The notes below the pieces were generated by a model, which was not told the DNA's origin, made no database searches, and saw nothing but the letters and a program-made list of their open reading frames with translations. 64,000 nt of DNA from Prevotella sp. GTDB lineage: Bacteria; Bacteroidota; Bacteroidia; Bacteroidales; Bacteroidaceae. The stretch covers positions 124,001 to 188,000 of the forward strand of contig JAFZIY010000026.1 in assembly GCA_017554105.1 (NCBI GenBank). Direction: 5' to 3'. Each line of letters starts with the position of its first letter. Position 1 is the first letter of the stretch. Shown here one piece after another: positions 1-7,867 of the stretch. The position numbers and the translations under genes were made by a program.

Positions 1-2
1 AA

Positions 3-674
3 AATCACCCCGAGGTAGTTACGCTCCTGCAAGTGCAATACCGCATGAACGACCAGATAATGCGTTTCTCTTCCGACTGGTTCTACGGTGGTAAGGTAGA
101 GAGCGCACCGTCGGTACGCTACCGTGGCATCCTTGACTACGACAATCCCATAGTATGGATTGACTCAAAGGACGTCATCCCCTCCCCCACCGACGACACC
201 GATGAAACGGAAACCACCGTCAGTCGTTACCATGAGGAGTTCGTGGGTGAGACATTCGGGCGCATCAACAAGCCAGAGGCAGAACTGACTCTCGCCACTC
301 TGCAGGAACTTTTCGAGAAGATTGGGCGGACGCGCATACTCGAGGAACGCATCGACGTGGGCATCATCTCACCATATCGCGCACAGGTGCAGTACCTCAG
401 ACAACTCATCCGCCGCCGTGAGTTCTACAAGCCATACCGCAGCCTCATCTCGGTGAATACCGTCGATGGCTTCCAGGGACAGGAGCGCGACATCATCATC
501 ATCTCTTTGGTCCGCTCCAACGAACAAGGACAGATAGGATTCCTTCGCGACCTGCGGCGCATGAACGTCGCCATCACCCGTGCCCGCATGAAACTCATCA
601 TCATCGGCGATGTGGAAACGCTCACCAAGCACAAGTTCTACAAGCGTCTGCACGAATATATTGAGGAAATATAG
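3..674 (+). CDS. Superfamily-1 DNA/RNA helicase, C-terminal part (5' end outside window)
   Basis: The reading frame is open from the window edge, so this is the last 223 residues of a longer protein. Helicase motifs are readable in order: LQVQYRM at the start, then VGIISPYRAQVQYL, then TVDGFQGQERDIIIISLVRS (motif V region), then NVAITRARMKLIIIGD (motif VI with the arginine finger). This layout is that of the C-terminal AAA_12 domain of SF1B helicases (Dna2/IGHMBP2/Upf1-like), ATP-driven enzymes acting on DNA or RNA in the cytoplasm. The N-terminal Walker A/B domain lies upstream of the window, so the subfamily cannot be fixed. No terminator is obvious in the 100 bases after the stop. Confidence 0.9.
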   Translation, partial: NHPEVVTLLQVQYRMNDQIMRFSSDWFYGGKVESAPSVRYRGILDYDNPIVWIDSKDVIPSPTDDTDETETTVSRYHEEFVGETFGRINKPEAELTLATLQELFEKIGRTRILEERIDVGIISPYRAQVQYLRQLIRRREFYKPYRSLISVNTVDGFQGQERDIIIISLVRSNEQGQIGFLRDLRRMNVAITRARMKLIIIGDVETLTKHKFYKRLHEYIEEI

Positions 675-703
675 GCAGTGTGTAATAATGTGTAATGGTT
701 TTC

Positions 704-734
704 TTGTGCCAAGTTTGTTTTTTATCTACTTTTG
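704..734 (+). promoter_or_regulatory. Bacteroidetes-type promoter for the TonB/TPR pair
   Basis: TTG at 704-706 and TACTTTTG at 727-734, separated by 20 bases, match the -33/-7 promoter pattern (TTG, TAnnTTTG) known for Bacteroidetes. The start codon of the TonB-like gene lies about 50 bases downstream. Confidence 0.7.
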
Positions 735-783
735 CAGCGTCCGGACAGACAAACACAAGTTTAACCTCTAAAGAATTATTAGA

Positions 784-1188
784 ATGAAGAAATTGTTTTT
801 AATGTCACTGATGGCAGTATTCTGCCTCACTACAGTAAACGCACAGAAGACCATTGTGTCACAGAAAAACCAGGAGGTATTCGATGTGGTGGAACAGATG
901 CCCGAATATCCTGGCGGCATGCAGGCATTGTTCCAGTACATGGCCGACAACCTGAAGTATCCGAAAGACGCCATGAAACAGCAGGTGGAAGGACGGGTTC
1001 TGGTGCAATTCATTGTAGAGACCGACGGAAGCATCAGCAATGCAGAAGTAATCAAGCGCGTGTTCCCTTCATTAGATGAAGAGGCAACACGAGTGATAAG
1101 TGGAATGCCCAAATGGGCTCCGGGAAAACAAAACGGCAAAGTTGTTAGAGTTAAGTTCACAGTACCAGTGAGTTTCCGTCTTAAATGA
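784..1188 (+). CDS. Secreted stand-alone TonB C-terminal domain protein
   Basis: 134 residues: a cleavable signal peptide ending near VNAQ, then one TonB C-terminal domain (about residues 40-133) with the typical YPGGMQALFQYM, YPKDAMKQQVEGRVLVQF and SLDEEATRVISGMPKWAPG segments. There is no N-terminal transmembrane anchor or proline-rich spacer, so it is not a canonical TonB and may act as a soluble periplasmic domain. It is very similar to the protein at 2883-3293. Its stop overlaps the start of the TPR gene by 4 bases (ATGA), implying translational coupling. Role in energy transduction is inferred only from the family. Confidence 0.85.
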   Translation: MKKLFLMSLMAVFCLTTVNAQKTIVSQKNQEVFDVVEQMPEYPGGMQALFQYMADNLKYPKDAMKQQVEGRVLVQFIVETDGSISNAEVIKRVFPSLDEEATRVISGMPKWAPGKQNGKVVRVKFTVPVSFRLK

Positions 1189-2735
1189 GAATTGTTATAA
1201 TCATAGCACTCTCTCTGTTCATTGCGGGCTGTTCACAACAGCCACGCAATGAAACACTTGCACAGGCAGAGCAACTCATCTACGAGAATCCCGATTCTGT
1301 AGTGAGAATGCTAAGCCCGTGCTGGGCCGACTCCACTATGAGCGAACCCGATAAAGCGTTGTTTGGACTACTCTACACCGAGTCGCTACATCGCAGCGGA
1401 CTACTCACAGAAGCCGACTCGCTCATCATATTAAGCGAAAACTATTATGAGGCAAAAGGCGACAAGGAACATCTCGCAAGGGCGTTGCTCCACCATGCCA
1501 TAATACTCTATAAACAGCAGAACACCCATGAGGCGGTGCTTACCATGAAACGCGCGGAGAGCATGGCCGAGGACCTCGACTCACATGGTTTCAAATGGTA
1601 CCTGTATCTTGTGCTTGGCGACATCAACGACAACGTGGGCAACTACACCCAGACTCTGCGCTACTACAAACAGGCACTAAAGGAAGCCAGACAATACGAC
1701 AACAAGGGGTGGATAGTAAGGTCGCTGAACAATATCGCCATGACGTTCGACATGCTGGGCGAACGCGACAGCCTGAGATACTACACAGAACAGGCTATGC
1801 CATACGCGGAGAACACCGAAGGTGACATTCGCGCCACCTATCTCGTAAACCTCGCAAACTGCCGACTGGCAGAGGGAAAGCACCAGGAAGGCAAGGATTA
1901 TCTATTGAAGTCGATGAGTTACGCTCCCACTGACTATGGAATGCAACTGCTGGCAAACATATACATGGAGGAGGGTGACACCATAGCAGCAAAAGAAATG
2001 TGGTACCACCTTACCAACTCGTTCTCGCCCGATGTGAGCATACAGTCATACAGACTACTCATCAATTACCTTGAACGCTGCGGTGACACAAAGGGAGTGG
2101 CAGAATACAGCCAGCGGCTGAACGAGGTGTATCACAATCTTTACAAACGCAACGACGCAGCAGGCATCATTGAATTGCAGAAGGAATATGACGAGCAGTG
2201 CGAAAAACTCCATCAGTACAGGCTGACCATAGCCTTGCTCTCCGCTATTATCCTTCTCATCATCGCCACAATCTTCTTTATAAGGTACAGCCGCAAACGC
2301 ATAGACACACTTAATGCACGGTTCGCAGAAAGTCAGCATCAGTACAACCTCACTCGCTCGGAACTCACGAAGATGAGACGACAGAAGGAACGCGAGCAGA
2401 AAGAGAACTCCAGAATGATGAAGGAGATTGTGTCACGCCTGCATACCACGGCAAACAGGGGTAAGACTGCCAGCGACGAGGACATGAACGCACTTGCGCA
2501 GATTTCCTATTCACAAAGCGAGAAACTGCATGAAATGCTTTCGTCACTGAATGCCAAGGAACAGGCGGTGTGCCTACTGACACGCCAGAACTTCCTGCCA
2601 ACGGAAATAGCCACACTGACCATCTCCACACCACAGGCAATCACAAACACCCGTGTCCGACTACTGAAGAAACTGTTCAACCAAACGGGAGGCGCAAAGG
2701 ACTTTGATAACGCAATAAAAGCAATTGATAATTGA
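1185..2735 (+). CDS. Membrane-anchored TPR protein with C-terminal helix-turn-helix
   Basis: 516 residues. The N-terminus is a lipoprotein-type signal (hydrophobic run ending IAGCSQQ). Residues about 25-330 are helical repeats of TPR type (for example YYKQALKEARQYDNKGW and SLNNIAMTFDMLGERDS). One transmembrane helix follows at about 346-368, then a charged coiled coil (about 370-420). The C-terminal 70 residues resemble a LuxR-like HTH (LNAKEQAVCLLTRQNFLPTEIA, then TPQAITNTRVRLLKKLF). This architecture recurs in Bacteroidetes. Inference: a periplasmic sensor joined through the membrane to a cytoplasmic DNA-binding domain. The gene is coupled by ATGA overlap to the TonB-domain gene before it and followed by a paralogue of that gene. 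Confidence 0.8.
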   Translation: MRIVIIIALSLFIAGCSQQPRNETLAQAEQLIYENPDSVVRMLSPCWADSTMSEPDKALFGLLYTESLHRSGLLTEADSLIILSENYYEAKGDKEHLARALLHHAIILYKQQNTHEAVLTMKRAESMAEDLDSHGFKWYLYLVLGDINDNVGNYTQTLRYYKQALKEARQYDNKGWIVRSLNNIAMTFDMLGERDSLRYYTEQAMPYAENTEGDIRATYLVNLANCRLAEGKHQEGKDYLLKSMSYAPTDYGMQLLANIYMEEGDTIAAKEMWYHLTNSFSPDVSIQSYRLLINYLERCGDTKGVAEYSQRLNEVYHNLYKRNDAAGIIELQKEYDEQCEKLHQYRLTIALLSAIILLIIATIFFIRYSRKRIDTLNARFAESQHQYNLTRSELTKMRRQKEREQKENSRMMKEIVSRLHTTANRGKTASDEDMNALAQISYSQSEKLHEMLSSLNAKEQAVCLLTRQNFLPTEIATLTISTPQAITNTRVRLLKKLFNQTGGAKDFDNAIKAIDN

Positions 2736-2796
2736 GAATTGAAAATTGATAGAGCCACCCCAAACACTATCAATTTTCAATTATCAATTATCAATT
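2723..2796. repeat. AT-rich 30-base inverted repeat over the TPR gene's 3' end
   Basis: Arms 2723-2752 and 2767-2796 are complementary at 29 of 30 positions around a 14-base loop. The left arm contains the TPR gene stop codon (2733-2735). It could act as a transcription terminator or be an inserted palindromic repeat of the AATTGATAATTG type. Confidence 0.75.
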
Positions 2797-2808
2797 AACT
2801 TCGTTTTC

Positions 2809-2839
2809 TTGCACCTTACAACACTTTTTCATATCTTTG
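2809..2839 (+). promoter_or_regulatory. Bacteroidetes-type promoter for the second TonB-domain gene
   Basis: TTG at 2809-2811 and TATCTTTG at 2832-2839 with a 20-base spacer. The start codon is about 44 bases downstream, so the second paralogue can be transcribed independently of the TPR gene. Confidence 0.75.
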
Positions 2840-2882
2840 CATCCGATAGAACAAAATATGTTCAACACTAAAAGATAGCATT

Positions 2883-3293
2883 ATGAAAACGACATTATTA
2901 ACGATACTGCTGACAATACTCTGTCTCGGCACAGCCAACGCCCAAGAACCAATGAAGGTAAAGGCTAATCCCGAGACAAGTCAAGTGTCAAAAGAGCCAC
3001 ATATGCCCTCATTTCCCGGCGGTAAGGAGGCGCTTATCCAATACCTTGCAGAAAACGTGAAATACCCACAAGATGCGTATGAGCAGAAAATTGGCGGAAG
3101 GGTGCTCGTGCAGTTCGTAATAGAGAAAGACGGCAGCATCTCCGACGTGGAAATAGCAAGGGGCGTATTTCCCTCGCTCGATGAGGAAGCAATAAGAGTG
3201 ATAAAAGGGATGCCCCGCTGGAATCCAGGCAAACAAAACGGCAAGGCGGTCAGGGTTAAATACGTCTTACCCGTGTCCTTCCGACCCCAGTAA
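2883..3293 (+). CDS. Secreted stand-alone TonB C-terminal domain protein (paralogue)
   Basis: 136 residues: signal peptide ending near ANAQ, about 25 polar residues, then a TonB C-terminal domain (FPGGKEALIQYLAENVKYPQ, GGRVLVQFVIEKDGSISDVE, SLDEEAIRVIKGMPRWNPGK). It aligns along its whole length with the protein at 784-1188, so the pair is a duplication around the TPR regulator. It has its own promoter and is closed by a strong hairpin terminator immediately after the stop codon. As in the first copy, no membrane anchor is present. Confidence 0.85.
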   Translation: MKTTLLTILLTILCLGTANAQEPMKVKANPETSQVSKEPHMPSFPGGKEALIQYLAENVKYPQDAYEQKIGGRVLVQFVIEKDGSISDVEIARGVFPSLDEEAIRVIKGMPRWNPGKQNGKAVRVKYVLPVSFRPQ

Positions 3294-3299
3294 AAACAA

Positions 3300-3331
3300 G
3301 TCCCGCGACAATCATTTGTCGCGGGACCTTT
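3300..3331 (+). terminator. Rho-independent terminator after the second TonB-domain gene
   Basis: Perfect 12-base stem, GTCCCGCGACAA at 3300-3311 and TTGTCGCGGGAC at 3316-3327, 4-base loop, followed by CTTTTC. It starts 7 bases after the stop codon. Confidence 0.9.
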
Positions 3332-3352
3332 TCATTTCCTCCGTAAGAGAAT

Positions 3353-3453
3353 TGTAGGGGCGAACCCCAGTGTTAGCCCTAAATGAATGGCAGATAACAC
3401 AAGAACATATATTCATGTGACAATACGGGCTAACACAGGGGTTCGCCCCTACA
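3353..3453. mobile_element. MITE-like 100-base inverted-repeat element
   Basis: Terminal inverted repeats of 27 bases (3353-3379 and 3427-3453) with one mismatch surround 47 bases without coding potential. The arms begin GTAGGGGCGAACCCC. The hexamer AGAATT occurs directly on both sides (3348-3353 and 3455-3460), which would fit a target-site duplication. It sits between a terminator and the 3' end of the M15 peptidase gene. Confidence 0.6.
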
Positions 3454-3476
3454 TAGAATTCGTTGAACAAGGGGGG

Positions 3477-3926
3477 CTACGCTGCCTTATAATATGGTAT
3501 CGCCTGCTTCCGGGCAAACAGTTCGCTGTAACTGACGTGAATCCACGTGGCACCCGACTTCGTGCTATGCTCGAAGAGCAACTGGTCGAACTGAGTGTTC
3601 AGCCTGATGAACTCATACATCTTGCGTCCCACCTCCATCGATGAGACATGTATGTCCGCCGCCTCGCCCCGCATATGCTGCGAGTGCGGTGCACCACCCA
3701 CCGCTATGTTCAGTGCCTCACAGCGGTATCCACTCGTGATGCGTATCACACCGAAACGCCTCCTCAGCGGCTCCAGTACATTGATGCACAAAGCCCTCAA
3801 CCGTTCCACCGTCTTCCAGTCGGGCGTGTTGTTTATTCCTTTTCTTATCGCCGTGCCGCTCTGGCACATCTCTCTCAGCGTGAAGTGTTCGCTGAGATGC
3901 TCGTTCATGTTTACAGTTCTTTCCAT
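3477..3926 (-). CDS. Peptidase M15 family protein (D-Ala-D-Ala carboxypeptidase-like)
   Basis: 149 residues from the start chosen at 3926; an in-frame ATG at 3908 (MNEHLSEHFTL) is equally plausible, and a longer frame to 4046 would overlap the upstream gene. The core carries the M15 metal-site signature SQHMRGEAADIH and a later WIHVSY, preceded by ITSGYRCEALNIAVGG. Family members cleave peptidoglycan cross-bridge or stem peptides. No signal peptide is seen, as in phage or mobile-element versions of this fold. The gene follows the 140-residue CxxC protein on the same strand. In Bacteroidetes such small peptidases are often part of accessory modules; here the function is inferred. Confidence 0.8.
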   Translation of the reverse strand: MERTVNMNEHLSEHFTLREMCQSGTAIRKGINNTPDWKTVERLRALCINVLEPLRRRFGVIRITSGYRCEALNIAVGGAPHSQHMRGEAADIHVSSMEVGRKMYEFIRLNTQFDQLLFEHSTKSGATWIHVSYSELFARKQAIPYYKAA

Positions 3927-3967
3927 TTCGTTGTGTTTTTTGATTATTGGAGATATAGGATTGATTG

Positions 3968-4390
3968 TCATCGTGATATCGAGATGAATTTCATCAGCGG
4001 GTGACTGGTATGCTCTGTCATTGCTATCATGCAGCACCGCTGGCACAGGTTAGTCATATGGACACCCTTCTTCGACAGGGCATTGGCCACCAGACTCCTT
4101 GGATTCACTGGCTTCTTGATGTCGAACAGCATGCATGCTCTATCCACAAGGTGGCAGAAGCGGCACGGCGAACCGTCATCGTTCACCACCGTCTCGTTCA
4201 TCCATGTCCAGTGGAGAGCCTCCATGAGGTCGGTCCTCGTCGATTTCCACCCGAGCCTCTTTCCCTCGAAGTCGGTCAGCACATGCGCCATGTCCTTCGC
4301 AACAAGCAGTCTCATCTCTCTTTCACGCGCCTTTTTCTCAGGCATTCCCGCATTAAAGTCTGCGATGTTTCTCAATTGTAGATTATTCAT
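3968..4390 (-). CDS. Hypothetical protein with two CxxC pairs
   Basis: 140 residues, not assigned to a family. An N-terminal helical half (MPEKKAREREMRLLVAKDMA) precedes a segment with CRFCHLV and, about 45 residues later, NLCQRCCM. Two CxxC pairs in this arrangement suggest a structural zinc site. No signal peptide or membrane segment. The start is well supported: the minus strand has AAAGGAG (complement of 4398-4404) 7 bases before the ATG. The gene is followed by the M15 peptidase gene and faces the divergent DUF6078 gene. Confidence 0.65.
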   Translation of the reverse strand: MNNLQLRNIADFNAGMPEKKAREREMRLLVAKDMAHVLTDFEGKRLGWKSTRTDLMEALHWTWMNETVVNDDGSPCRFCHLVDRACMLFDIKKPVNPRSLVANALSKKGVHMTNLCQRCCMIAMTEHTSHPLMKFISISR

Positions 4391-4556
4391 TTCGTTACTC
4401 CTTTAAGATTTTTAGTTTGTAATTTAGTTATCACTCTGAAAACAATTTCAATATTCCTTGTCGGGGTTTCCGTCGGCAAAATTACTACCCCTTTGTGCAC
4501 AATTAGTTCAATCTTGAACTTTTCTTTGTTAATTAATCATTAAGTTTTCATAGAAA

Positions 4557-4589
4557 TTTGCAATCCCCTCCCCTTACATCTTAAATTTG
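4557..4589 (+). promoter_or_regulatory. Bacteroidetes-type promoter for the DUF6078 gene
   Basis: TTTG at 4557-4560 and TAAATTTG at 4582-4589 with a 21-base spacer. The ATG lies about 55 bases downstream. On the other strand, TAATTTTG (complement of 4477-4484) is a weaker candidate for the divergent 140-residue gene. Confidence 0.65.
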
Positions 4590-4643
4590 CATCCGACAGT
4601 TGAGATGACTCACTATAATATATATAAATAAGGTATAAGTAAT

Positions 4644-5081
4644 ATGGAAAAAACAATCGATTTCAACCAAGTTCCCTTCGAATGGACCCTGTGCTACGTC
4701 TCAGAGTGCAGTCGCAAGGATGAGTGTCTGCGTTATCAGGTGTGCCAACAGGCACCCGAGAGTCTGACAAAGAACCCGTGCGTGTTGCCGACAGTGTTGA
4801 ACAAGGATACATGTCCCCATTTCATGCCCGTGCGCATAGTACATGCAGCGTATGGACTGGTACACATCTTCGACGACGTGAAGGCGAAGCATCAGGCTAA
4901 AATGCGTGCCGCCGTGTCAGCACACCTCGGAGGAGGCGGGTCCTACTACCGCTACCGCAACGGAAAACTGCCGCTGATGCCGGAACAGCAAGAATGGATA
5001 AGAAAACTGTTCCGCCGCTATGGCTATACCGACGAAGTGGAATTCGACCAGTACAAGGACATCTACCGCTTCACTGGATGA
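4644..5081 (+). CDS. DUF6078 family protein
   Basis: 145 residues, recognised by the pattern of this Bacteroidetes-restricted family: an N-terminal VPFEWTLCYVSECSRKDECLRY with several cysteines (C-x5-C-x4-C type), a later CPHFMPVRIVHAAYGL, and a C-terminal YYRYRNGKLPLMPEQQEWI followed by FRRYGYTDEVEFDQY. The function is unknown; the conserved cysteines suggest metal binding. No signal peptide. It has its own promoter and is followed by an array of TTACCA palindromes ending in a T run. Confidence 0.75.
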   Translation: MEKTIDFNQVPFEWTLCYVSECSRKDECLRYQVCQQAPESLTKNPCVLPTVLNKDTCPHFMPVRIVHAAYGLVHIFDDVKAKHQAKMRAAVSAHLGGGGSYYRYRNGKLPLMPEQQEWIRKLFRRYGYTDEVEFDQYKDIYRFTG

Positions 5082-5149
5082 CCACTGCCACCCCATCGCA
5101 AAGCCCCGTATCCACTATGTTTCAGCACTGTTCGCACACCGCCTTCATT

Positions 5150-5296
5150 TTACCAAGACAACAACACTTTTTTGGTAATCGTATTACCAGCCGCTTGTAA
5201 TCACCTTACCAGCCATCGGTGACCGCCTTACCAGATATCGGTAACCTCCTTACCAGCCATTGGTAACAACTTTACCAGTGGCTGGTAATTTTTTTA
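5150..5296 (+). repeat. Tandem array of TTACCA...TGGTAA palindromes, 22-base period (locus A)
   Basis: Five 17-base units start at 5184, 5206, 5228, 5250 and 5272, each TTACCAG, a variable centre, then TGGTAA or a near variant, separated by five-base spacers (TCACC, CCGCC, CCTCC, CAACT). A degenerate long-looped copy precedes them (5150-5178). The last unit is followed by seven T. Each unit can form a 5-6 base-pair hairpin. The array lies between the DUF6078 gene and the GH5 3' end; the rest of the gap (5297-5369) shows nothing else. Confidence 0.85.
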
Positions 5297-5369
5297 TAAT
5301 TATCTATGATTTGAAGGAATACATAAAATGAATTAATATGGAGAGTAAATGTGTATCAATAGTTACAAT

Positions 5370-5408
5370 AAATATTCAGACCGCTCATAATGAGCGGTCT
5401 GAATATTT
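5370..5408 (-). terminator. Perfect 18-base-pair palindrome after GH5 gene
   Basis: AAATATTCAGACCGCTCA (5370-5387) pairs perfectly with 5391-5408 around TAA. It lies 25 bases beyond the GH5 stop. The U-rich lower stem fits a terminator, although there is no long T run. Confidence 0.65.
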
Positions 5409-5433
5409 CGAGTATGTTATGGTATCAAGCGGT

Positions 5434-6549
5434 TTATTTACCCATCAGCAGGTCAACAAGTTGCTTGTCCTTGAAGCAGTCGTGCAACTGATCCCAGAAA
5501 CCGAAGTCAGCATCATAACACCATGTGGTCCATGCGATATTGAACTCATTGAACACAGAGAGCATGTCCTTAGTCCACTGATAGCCTTGTTCACGGTCTG
5601 ACAACTCATAGAAACCCCACTCTCCACAGAACAACTGCAGGTCGTACTTCTTTGCCACTGCGATGGCATCCTTGAAGTCCTCACGAATCTTATTGATGTC
5701 CCATACCTGCTTGGTGTATTGCTCCAGTTCTGGCTTTATGTCATCGGGAGCGGCATCGTAGTCCTCCTTCGATACGAGGATGCCAGGATAGTGCAGTTTG
5801 CCGGTATATTTTCCGATAGGAGTCCACCATGCCTTATAGTGGGTGAGAATCATCGGGTTGTAGTAGTGAAACGACAATACTATGTTCTTGTCTCCCTCTG
5901 GAACACGCAGGTATTTCATTGTCTCGTAACCCTGCCAGCGGTTAGAGCCGATGACCAGCGTACGCTGTGGCTCCACCTTGCGCAGTGCCTTGTGTACCTT
6001 TGCCACCAACTGGTTCCACTGCTCGTGTTCATCAGCGACAGGCTCGTTCATAAACTCGTATGCCACCCAGTCGTTGCTGTAGCCTTTCAACGCATCTGAC
6101 AACTGATACCAAAGGTTTATCAGGTCCTGCTGTGACTTCTCGGAAGTGAAGAGAGTATTAGCAGCACTGCCACCCTCGTTCACTGCATTGAAATAGTGTG
6201 AGCGGATGATATGCAAATCAACGATAGCACGCAGGTTATGCTTACGTGCCCAGTCGAGGGCATTTGTCAGCAGAGTCCATGCCTCGGGCAGTTTATTTCC
6301 CTGCTCATCCCAGAACTGCACCTCGTCGATGGGGATTCTCACGAAGTCGAAGCCTAACTTCTCAAGTCGTGCGAAGTCCTCCTCCTGTATATGCAGACGG
6401 CGCATCTCACCACGTGCCTCCGACTGTGAAAGCCAGTGACTGACGTTGGTGCCACGCTTGATGCGGAAGTTATTTACTTTGCCTGTCTGTGCCAGACATG
6501 GCGAGAATACAAATGCCATAACAGCTAATAGGTTTAGTAATTTTTTCAT
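5434..6549 (-). CDS. Glycoside hydrolase family 5 (cellulase-like), secreted
   Basis: 371 residues: signal peptide (ends near PCLAQ) and a single GH5 (beta/alpha)8 domain. Landmarks are RGTNVSHWLS at the N-terminal strand, FDFVRIPIDEVQFWD, the acid/base glutamate in YEFMNEPVADE (about residue 168), FHYYNPMILTHY, and the nucleophile in FCGEWGFYEL (about residue 310). Family members retain configuration and hydrolyse beta-glucans, mannans or xylans; the exact substrate cannot be read. No carbohydrate-binding module or sorting tail. The alpha/beta hydrolase gene ends 30 bases upstream on the same strand, so the two are probably co-transcribed. Confidence 0.92.
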   Translation of the reverse strand: MKKLLNLLAVMAFVFSPCLAQTGKVNNFRIKRGTNVSHWLSQSEARGEMRRLHIQEEDFARLEKLGFDFVRIPIDEVQFWDEQGNKLPEAWTLLTNALDWARKHNLRAIVDLHIIRSHYFNAVNEGGSAANTLFTSEKSQQDLINLWYQLSDALKGYSNDWVAYEFMNEPVADEHEQWNQLVAKVHKALRKVEPQRTLVIGSNRWQGYETMKYLRVPEGDKNIVLSFHYYNPMILTHYKAWWTPIGKYTGKLHYPGILVSKEDYDAAPDDIKPELEQYTKQVWDINKIREDFKDAIAVAKKYDLQLFCGEWGFYELSDREQGYQWTKDMLSVFNEFNIAWTTWCYDADFGFWDQLHDCFKDKQLVDLLMGK

Positions 6550-6579
6550 TGTCTTATTTAGGTAAAGGTTAATAATATT

Positions 6580-7845
6580 CTATTTCAAATTGCCTATCCA
6601 CTCGGCAATATCACTGAGAACCTCAGGAGAGATGGTTTCCTCTATCTGTCCATACTCTGTGGAAAGGCCCGTGGTGCAGTGCTGGAAAAGATGATTTAGC
6701 GACGGATATTCCTTGAGGAGATTCTTCTTCGACGATGGCAGCAACTGTCTGATTGCCGTCAGGTTCTGCGAGGAGATTACCTGACAGTCGCGGTCTCCGT
6801 TGAGTGCGAAGACGGGACAACGAGTACGGCGTATATCGTCAGAGGGGTCGTAGTCAATGAACCACTTCAGCCAAGGCATCTCCTGTATTGTCTGCTGCTG
6901 ACGAAGACTCTCTATCGTCATATCACCCGGCATTCCCGACAGTTGCATTATGCAATTGCTTTGTGCCACCAGCAGTGTGTCACCCTTCACGCCTGGTCCT
7001 GCCAGCGATACGATGAAGTCTGTCTTTTTGCGTGCTCCGAGCATGAAAGCGATTAAACCGCCTTCGCTGTGACCGAGCAGTCCCACCTTGCCAAAAGTTT
7101 TAAGACTGCGGAGGAACGAGAGTCCTGCATCAGCATCGCGCATAAAGTCCTCGCTGGTTGCCTTCTCAACCTCGCCTCCCACCGATGCTCCCGTGCCACG
7201 GTCGTCATAGCGAAGTGTGGCAATGCCATGACGAGCCAGATAGTCGGCAATGACCAGGAACGGCTGATGACCGAGAAGTTCCTCGTCGCGGTTCTGCTGA
7301 CCGCTGCCCGATACGAACAGGACAACAGTGGGTTTCTGCTTCGCAGTGCGGTCATAGCCTACCGGATAGGTCAGTGTTCCCGCCAACGTGGCACCGTCTG
7401 CCTCATTTCTGAACGTCACCTCTTCCGTCTCGTAGGGGAATGGCGGCTTCGGCAGTTGCGGACGCTTCACCTCGTACTCCTCAGACTCACTCTTAGTCAG
7501 GACCAACGGCAGCGAAATACCGTTCTGTGTGAACGTGCCGTCGAGCTTACCGTCCTTCAACCGGGCACGATAGGTGGCATTAACACTTTCTATCTTCACT
7601 GCCAGCGAGTCATCGGAGAGGTATTCCTTAGACGCTCCAATTCCCTTGACACCCTGGTCGGGACTGTCGAGCAATACCGTGACATAACCATCCGCCTGCT
7701 TTAGGTGAAGCACCAAAGTCAGTTTCGCGATGCCGGCATCGAGTTTGCCCGACCATGAACCAATCAAGTCCGTGGTCGGTTTCACCTGAGCCCTGCCTGC
7801 CAGTGCTACAAGGGCAAGCAACATGATGACGATAGTTTTTTTCAT
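6580..7845 (-). CDS. Secreted alpha/beta hydrolase with N-terminal beta domain
   Basis: 421 residues from the ATG at 7845, chosen because AAGGAG lies 6 bases upstream and it opens a signal peptide (MKKTIVIMLLALVALAGRAQ). Residues 25-135 form a small beta-rich domain (LIGSWSGKLDAGIAKLTLVL); the rest is an alpha/beta hydrolase with the nucleophile serine in GLLGHSEGGLIA, the acid probably in ALNGDRDCQV and the histidine in YPSLNHLFQH. Related proteins are annotated as S9-like peptidases or esterases; substrate unknown. Its place just ahead of GH5 suggests an accessory role in polysaccharide use, perhaps deacetylation, which is inference. Confidence 0.88.
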   Translation of the reverse strand: MKKTIVIMLLALVALAGRAQVKPTTDLIGSWSGKLDAGIAKLTLVLHLKQADGYVTVLLDSPDQGVKGIGASKEYLSDDSLAVKIESVNATYRARLKDGKLDGTFTQNGISLPLVLTKSESEEYEVKRPQLPKPPFPYETEEVTFRNEADGATLAGTLTYPVGYDRTAKQKPTVVLFVSGSGQQNRDEELLGHQPFLVIADYLARHGIATLRYDDRGTGASVGGEVEKATSEDFMRDADAGLSFLRSLKTFGKVGLLGHSEGGLIAFMLGARKKTDFIVSLAGPGVKGDTLLVAQSNCIMQLSGMPGDMTIESLRQQQTIQEMPWLKWFIDYDPSDDIRRTRCPVFALNGDRDCQVISSQNLTAIRQLLPSSKKNLLKEYPSLNHLFQHCTTGLSTEYGQIEETISPEVLSDIAEWIGNLK

Positions 7846-7867
7846 TTCCATCTCCTTGGTATTGAAA

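Noticed and set aside
3387..3644. 85-residue plus-strand frame
   Set aside because: It runs through the inverted-repeat element and antisense to the M15 peptidase gene.
5150..5296. CRISPR-like array
   Set aside because: Period of 22 bases, palindromic units of 17 and spacers of 5 bases are far too short, and no cas genes are near.
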